DNA of 7,962 bases from Rhodothermaceae bacterium (GTDB lineage: Bacteria; Bacteroidota; Rhodothermia; Rhodothermales; Rubricoccaceae), in the NCBI GenBank assembly GCA_013003465.1, contig JABDIZ010000403.1:1-7962 (forward strand), written 5' to 3'. A program made the position numbers and the translations under genes. The first letter of the stretch is position 1, and each line of letters opens with the position of its first letter. The notes beneath the pieces were generated by a model. The model worked only from the letters and a program-made list of their open reading frames with translations, did no database searches and was not told where the DNA came from. This document shows positions 6,302 to 7,962 of this stretch, piece after piece.

Positions 6302-7396
6302 TTAGTTGCGGACGGTGAGGGTAGCGACCACCCCGGCGTGGTCACTCGGCCAGAGGCCGCTGGGCGTCTGGTCGGCCGGTTCCTCCCCGACTCGCCCGAT
6401 AGCCGTCGGTGTGATGTCGCCATCGTACAGGACCAAGTCGATCCGGGTATCGAGCTCCGAGGTGTCATTGCGGAGGTCGGCCGCTTCGCAGCAGGTCGGT
6501 CCGTCATCATTGGGACGGAAGACGCTCCACGCATCCGAGAAGGCTCCGGTCAGCGCGTTATACGCCTCGAGATCGGCGCCCGTGTTGTCGGGGCCGGAGT
6601 TGAAGTCGCCCAGGAGGATGAGGGGGTTCGTGTCCCCGAGCGCAGCGACGAGCGCGCGGGCCTGCGCCGCCTGCGCCACCGCGGCCGGGCCGCCCACTTC
6701 GAGGTGCGCGTTGCCGAAGGTAAAGGAGACGCCCTCCTTCATCACCTCGGCGGTGCTGTAGCCGCGCGTAAACTCGAAATCGGTGCCGCCGATGGGGATG
6801 GAGGCGTTGATGGCGAAGTTCTGCTCGGTGACGTTGCTCGTGGTCAGGCCCGAGCGCGCCAGGATCACGTCGCGGTCTGTGAGGCGGATGTCCGTGAAGG
6901 AGGTGCCGTTCGCCGTGGCAGGCAGCTCTACATCCGCATTCTCGTTCGTGGCGACGACCGTGTAGTTGAGGCCACGGTCGGCGAGGGCGTCGAGCAGGAT
7001 CTGGAGGAAGTCGAACGAAACCGTGGTGGCGTTGGGCGCCGTCGTGCCCGTCACATAGTCGCTCGGCGACTGCGTGCGGTAGAGCGTGACTTCCTGAAGC
7101 CCCACGAGATCGGGGTCGTTGGCCTCGATCTCGTCGGCGACGGCGGCCATGCGGGCCGGGATGTCGCTCGTAACGACGCTTCCGAAGTAGAGCTGCTGCA
7201 CAAGCGCGGGCACCTGGGTCGCGTCTTGTGCCTGGAGCAACAGGAAGAGGTCGCCGCCGAGGTAGAGGTTGCGCGTCATCACCGTGACGCTGGTTTCGAT
7301 ATCGCTGCCGCCGGTGTCGCAGCCAGGTGCGAAGGGCAGCAGGAGGAGGCCGAGCAGGGCCGTGATGAGGACGCGGCGGAATCGTGTGGGACGCAT
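6302..7396 (-). CDS. Endonuclease/exonuclease/phosphatase-family protein, putative lipoprotein
   Basis: The product has 364 residues; ATG at 7396-7394, TAA at 6304-6302. The N-terminus has basic residues (Arg2, 5, 7, 8), a hydrophobic stretch LITALLGLLLLPF and Cys26 in APGC, a relaxed lipobox, so it is probably a lipid-anchored envelope protein. The catalytic fold is complete: TRNLYLGG (Asn43), DLVGLQEV (Glu102, metal ligand), NAHLE (His231), LLGDFNSGPD (Asp264, Asn266), DTRIDLVL (Asp317, Asp320) and WPSDHAGV (Asp352, His353). These are the Mg-dependent phosphodiesterase residues of the DNase I/sphingomyelinase/inositol-phosphatase superfamily. The adjacent cysteines 302-303 in GPTCCEAADL may be a subfamily trait. 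The substrate (nucleic acid, phospholipid or sugar phosphate) cannot be decided. The frame runs open upstream to 7894, but that part overlaps the SCP2-like gene in another frame and has no family residues. The gene follows the SCP2-like gene by 35 bp, so the two may be cotranscribed. Confidence 0.88.
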   Translation of the reverse strand: MRPTRFRRVLITALLGLLLLPFAPGCDTGGSDIETSVTVMTRNLYLGGDLFLLLQAQDATQVPALVQQLYFGSVVTSDIPARMAAVADEIEANDPDLVGLQEVTLYRTQSPSDYVTGTTAPNATTVSFDFLQILLDALADRGLNYTVVATNENADVELPATANGTSFTDIRLTDRDVILARSGLTTSNVTEQNFAINASIPIGGTDFEFTRGYSTAEVMKEGVSFTFGNAHLEVGGPAAVAQAAQARALVAALGDTNPLILLGDFNSGPDNTGADLEAYNALTGAFSDAWSVFRPNDDGPTCCEAADLRNDTSELDTRIDLVLYDGDITPTAIGRVGEEPADQTPSGLWPSDHAGVVATLTVRN

Positions 7397-7431
7397 AGTA
7401 GGAGGCAGTTGCGGAGGGGACCGAAAAGCGC

Positions 7432-7770
7432 TCAGCCGGCGAAGCCGAAGAGCGCCAGGAATTTCATGGCGAAGGGCATGGAGCCCTTGAGCTTCACTTT
7501 GCCCTGCATCATCGCCATCATGGGGTTGAGTTGGCCGTTTTCGACGGCAAGCCAGTCGTCGGCATCGGCCGTGACGGACAGCGTCGGGTCGTTGACCGTC
7601 ACGCCTTCTTCGAGGGTCATTTCCTGGTTGCGGACATGAAGCGCCACCTGACGGGCGTTGTCGCCGGTGAGGTTCATCTGGACGCTGGCATCGACGCCTT
7701 CGGCTTTGTCCGGGCGGAAGCGCTCCGAATAGGAGGCCATGACTTCGTCGAGGTTGGCGTAGCGGGGCAT
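7432..7770 (-). CDS. SCP2 sterol-carrier-like domain protein
   Basis: The product has 112 residues; ATG at 7770-7768, TGA at 7434-7432. It starts MPRYANLDEVMASYSERF, then VDASVQMNLTG (26-36), a beta strand region around VALHVRNQEMTLEEG (42-56), DPTLSVTADADDWLAVENGQLNPMMAMMQGKVKLKGSMPFAMKFLALF (61-108). The core DPTL....DDW....NG.L.P..AMM.GK.K..G is the classic SCP2 signature, covering a hydrophobic lipid- or acyl-binding cavity. The length is normal for bacterial stand-alone SCP2 proteins, which are cytoplasmic and usually of unknown ligand. The frame extends upstream to an ATG at 7869, but the extra 33 residues are Ala/Pro-rich and outside the domain, so I take 7770. No Shine-Dalgarno sequence is seen. 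It is probably the first gene of a minus-strand unit with the phosphatase-family gene. Confidence 0.88.
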   Translation of the reverse strand: MPRYANLDEVMASYSERFRPDKAEGVDASVQMNLTGDNARQVALHVRNQEMTLEEGVTVNDPTLSVTADADDWLAVENGQLNPMMAMMQGKVKLKGSMPFAMKFLALFGFAG

Positions 7771-7916
7771 GCACAAACGGGCTAGGGCTGCCGGAGCAGC
7801 GGGAAGAAAAGCTGAGGCAGAAGATAGAGCCATCGCGCAGCCGGGCGCACGATGCGGCTTTCTTAGCACCGTGCGGGCTCGTAGCTTCGGGCATCCCTTC
7901 TTACCCGCTCTCGTAC
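7771..7916. other. Divergent intergenic region
   Basis: This is 146 bp between the SCP2-like start (minus) and the last gene (plus). It holds a fairly good plus-strand promoter candidate and a weak minus-strand one (TATCTTCT at 7826-7819, about 48 nt before the SCP2-like ATG). No small gene, RNA or strong hairpin is evident. Confidence 0.55.
7859..7889 (+). promoter_or_regulatory. Candidate Bacteroidota-type promoter for the right-edge gene
   Basis: TTTC at 7859-7862, a 19-bp spacer, then TAGCTTCG at 7882-7889. This compares with the Bacteroidota consensus TTTG, 19-23 bp, TAnnTTTG: one mismatch in each element and standard spacing. The -7 box lies 27 nt before the ATG at 7917. Confidence 0.45.
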
Positions 7917-7962
7917 ATGCGCCGCCTCGCTCTGCTCCTGGCCCTCACCCTCGTCGGCCCCG
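7917..7962 (+). CDS. Start of a secreted or membrane protein (3' end outside window)
   Basis: Only 15 codons are visible: MRRLALLLALTLVGP. Two arginines followed by an unbroken hydrophobic run are the start of a signal peptide or membrane anchor. The ATG is supported by this signal-like sequence and by the promoter candidate upstream. There is no Shine-Dalgarno sequence. The product cannot be named from this fragment. Confidence 0.7.
   Translation, partial: MRRLALLLALTLVGP

Noticed and set aside
5968..6534. 188-codon minus-strand frame overlapping the ABM gene
   Set aside because: It is Arg/Pro/Ser-rich, spans the hairpin and the end of the phosphatase-family gene, and has no family features.
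6296..7639. 447-codon plus-strand frame opposite the phosphatase-family gene
   Set aside because: Composition is Val/Arg/Gly-rich without recognisable motifs, while the minus strand shows every catalytic motif of its family in order.
7397..7894. N-terminal extension of the phosphatase-family frame to 530 residues
   Set aside because: It overlaps the well-supported SCP2-like gene in another frame, is Arg/Pro/Ser-rich, and would bury the lipoprotein signal peptide in the middle of the protein.

Overview
The window is GC-rich and densely coded. It has the look of a high-GC Bacteroidota/Rhodothermota chromosome of the Salinibacter–Rhodothermus–Rubricoccus kind. The reasons are a DUF4175-type membrane coiled-coil protein, a short TonB-dependent receptor (so a Gram-negative cell with an outer membrane), a putative lipoprotein of the endonuclease/exonuclease/phosphatase fold, and upstream boxes resembling the Bacteroidota -7 element TAnnTTTG. 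Genes start without strong Shine-Dalgarno sequences, with one possible exception. The taxonomic placement is inference from style, not a database match.

Layout, left to right. (1) Bases 2-226, plus strand: the 3' end of a SnoaL/NTF2-like protein. (2) Bases 227-3796, minus strand: a 1189-residue DUF4175-like protein with three N-terminal membrane helices, a beta-rich middle and a very long Gln/Met/Glu-rich coiled-coil region. It meets gene 1 tail to tail with no base between the stop codons. (3) Bases 3797-3948: a divergent intergenic region with candidate promoters on both strands. (4) Bases 3949-5943, plus strand: a TonB-dependent outer-membrane receptor with signal peptide, plug and beta-barrel. 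(5) A minus-strand cluster read right to left: a small SCP2 sterol-carrier-like protein (7770-7432), an endonuclease/exonuclease/phosphatase-family putative lipoprotein (7396-6302), a strong GC hairpin (6268-6294), and an antibiotic-biosynthesis-monooxygenase-fold protein (6254-5949). The last of these converges on the receptor gene with only 5 bp between them. (6) Bases 7771-7916: a second divergent region. (7) From 7917, plus strand: the first 15 codons of a new secreted or membrane protein.

The genes do not form one recognisable pathway. Most products act at or in the envelope (DUF4175 protein, TonB receptor, lipoprotein, the secreted protein at the right edge), and three small-domain proteins (NTF2-like, ABM-like, SCP2-like) lie between or beside them. 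I see no RNA gene, CRISPR array, insertion sequence, integrase, attachment site or phage gene, and no base-composition break suggesting transfer. The two largest gaps without a gene are about 150 bp each. I found no clear new multi-gene system; the points worth a second look are the low-complexity coiled coil, the terminator-less convergent gene ends, the intergenic hairpin and the shared promoter-like boxes.
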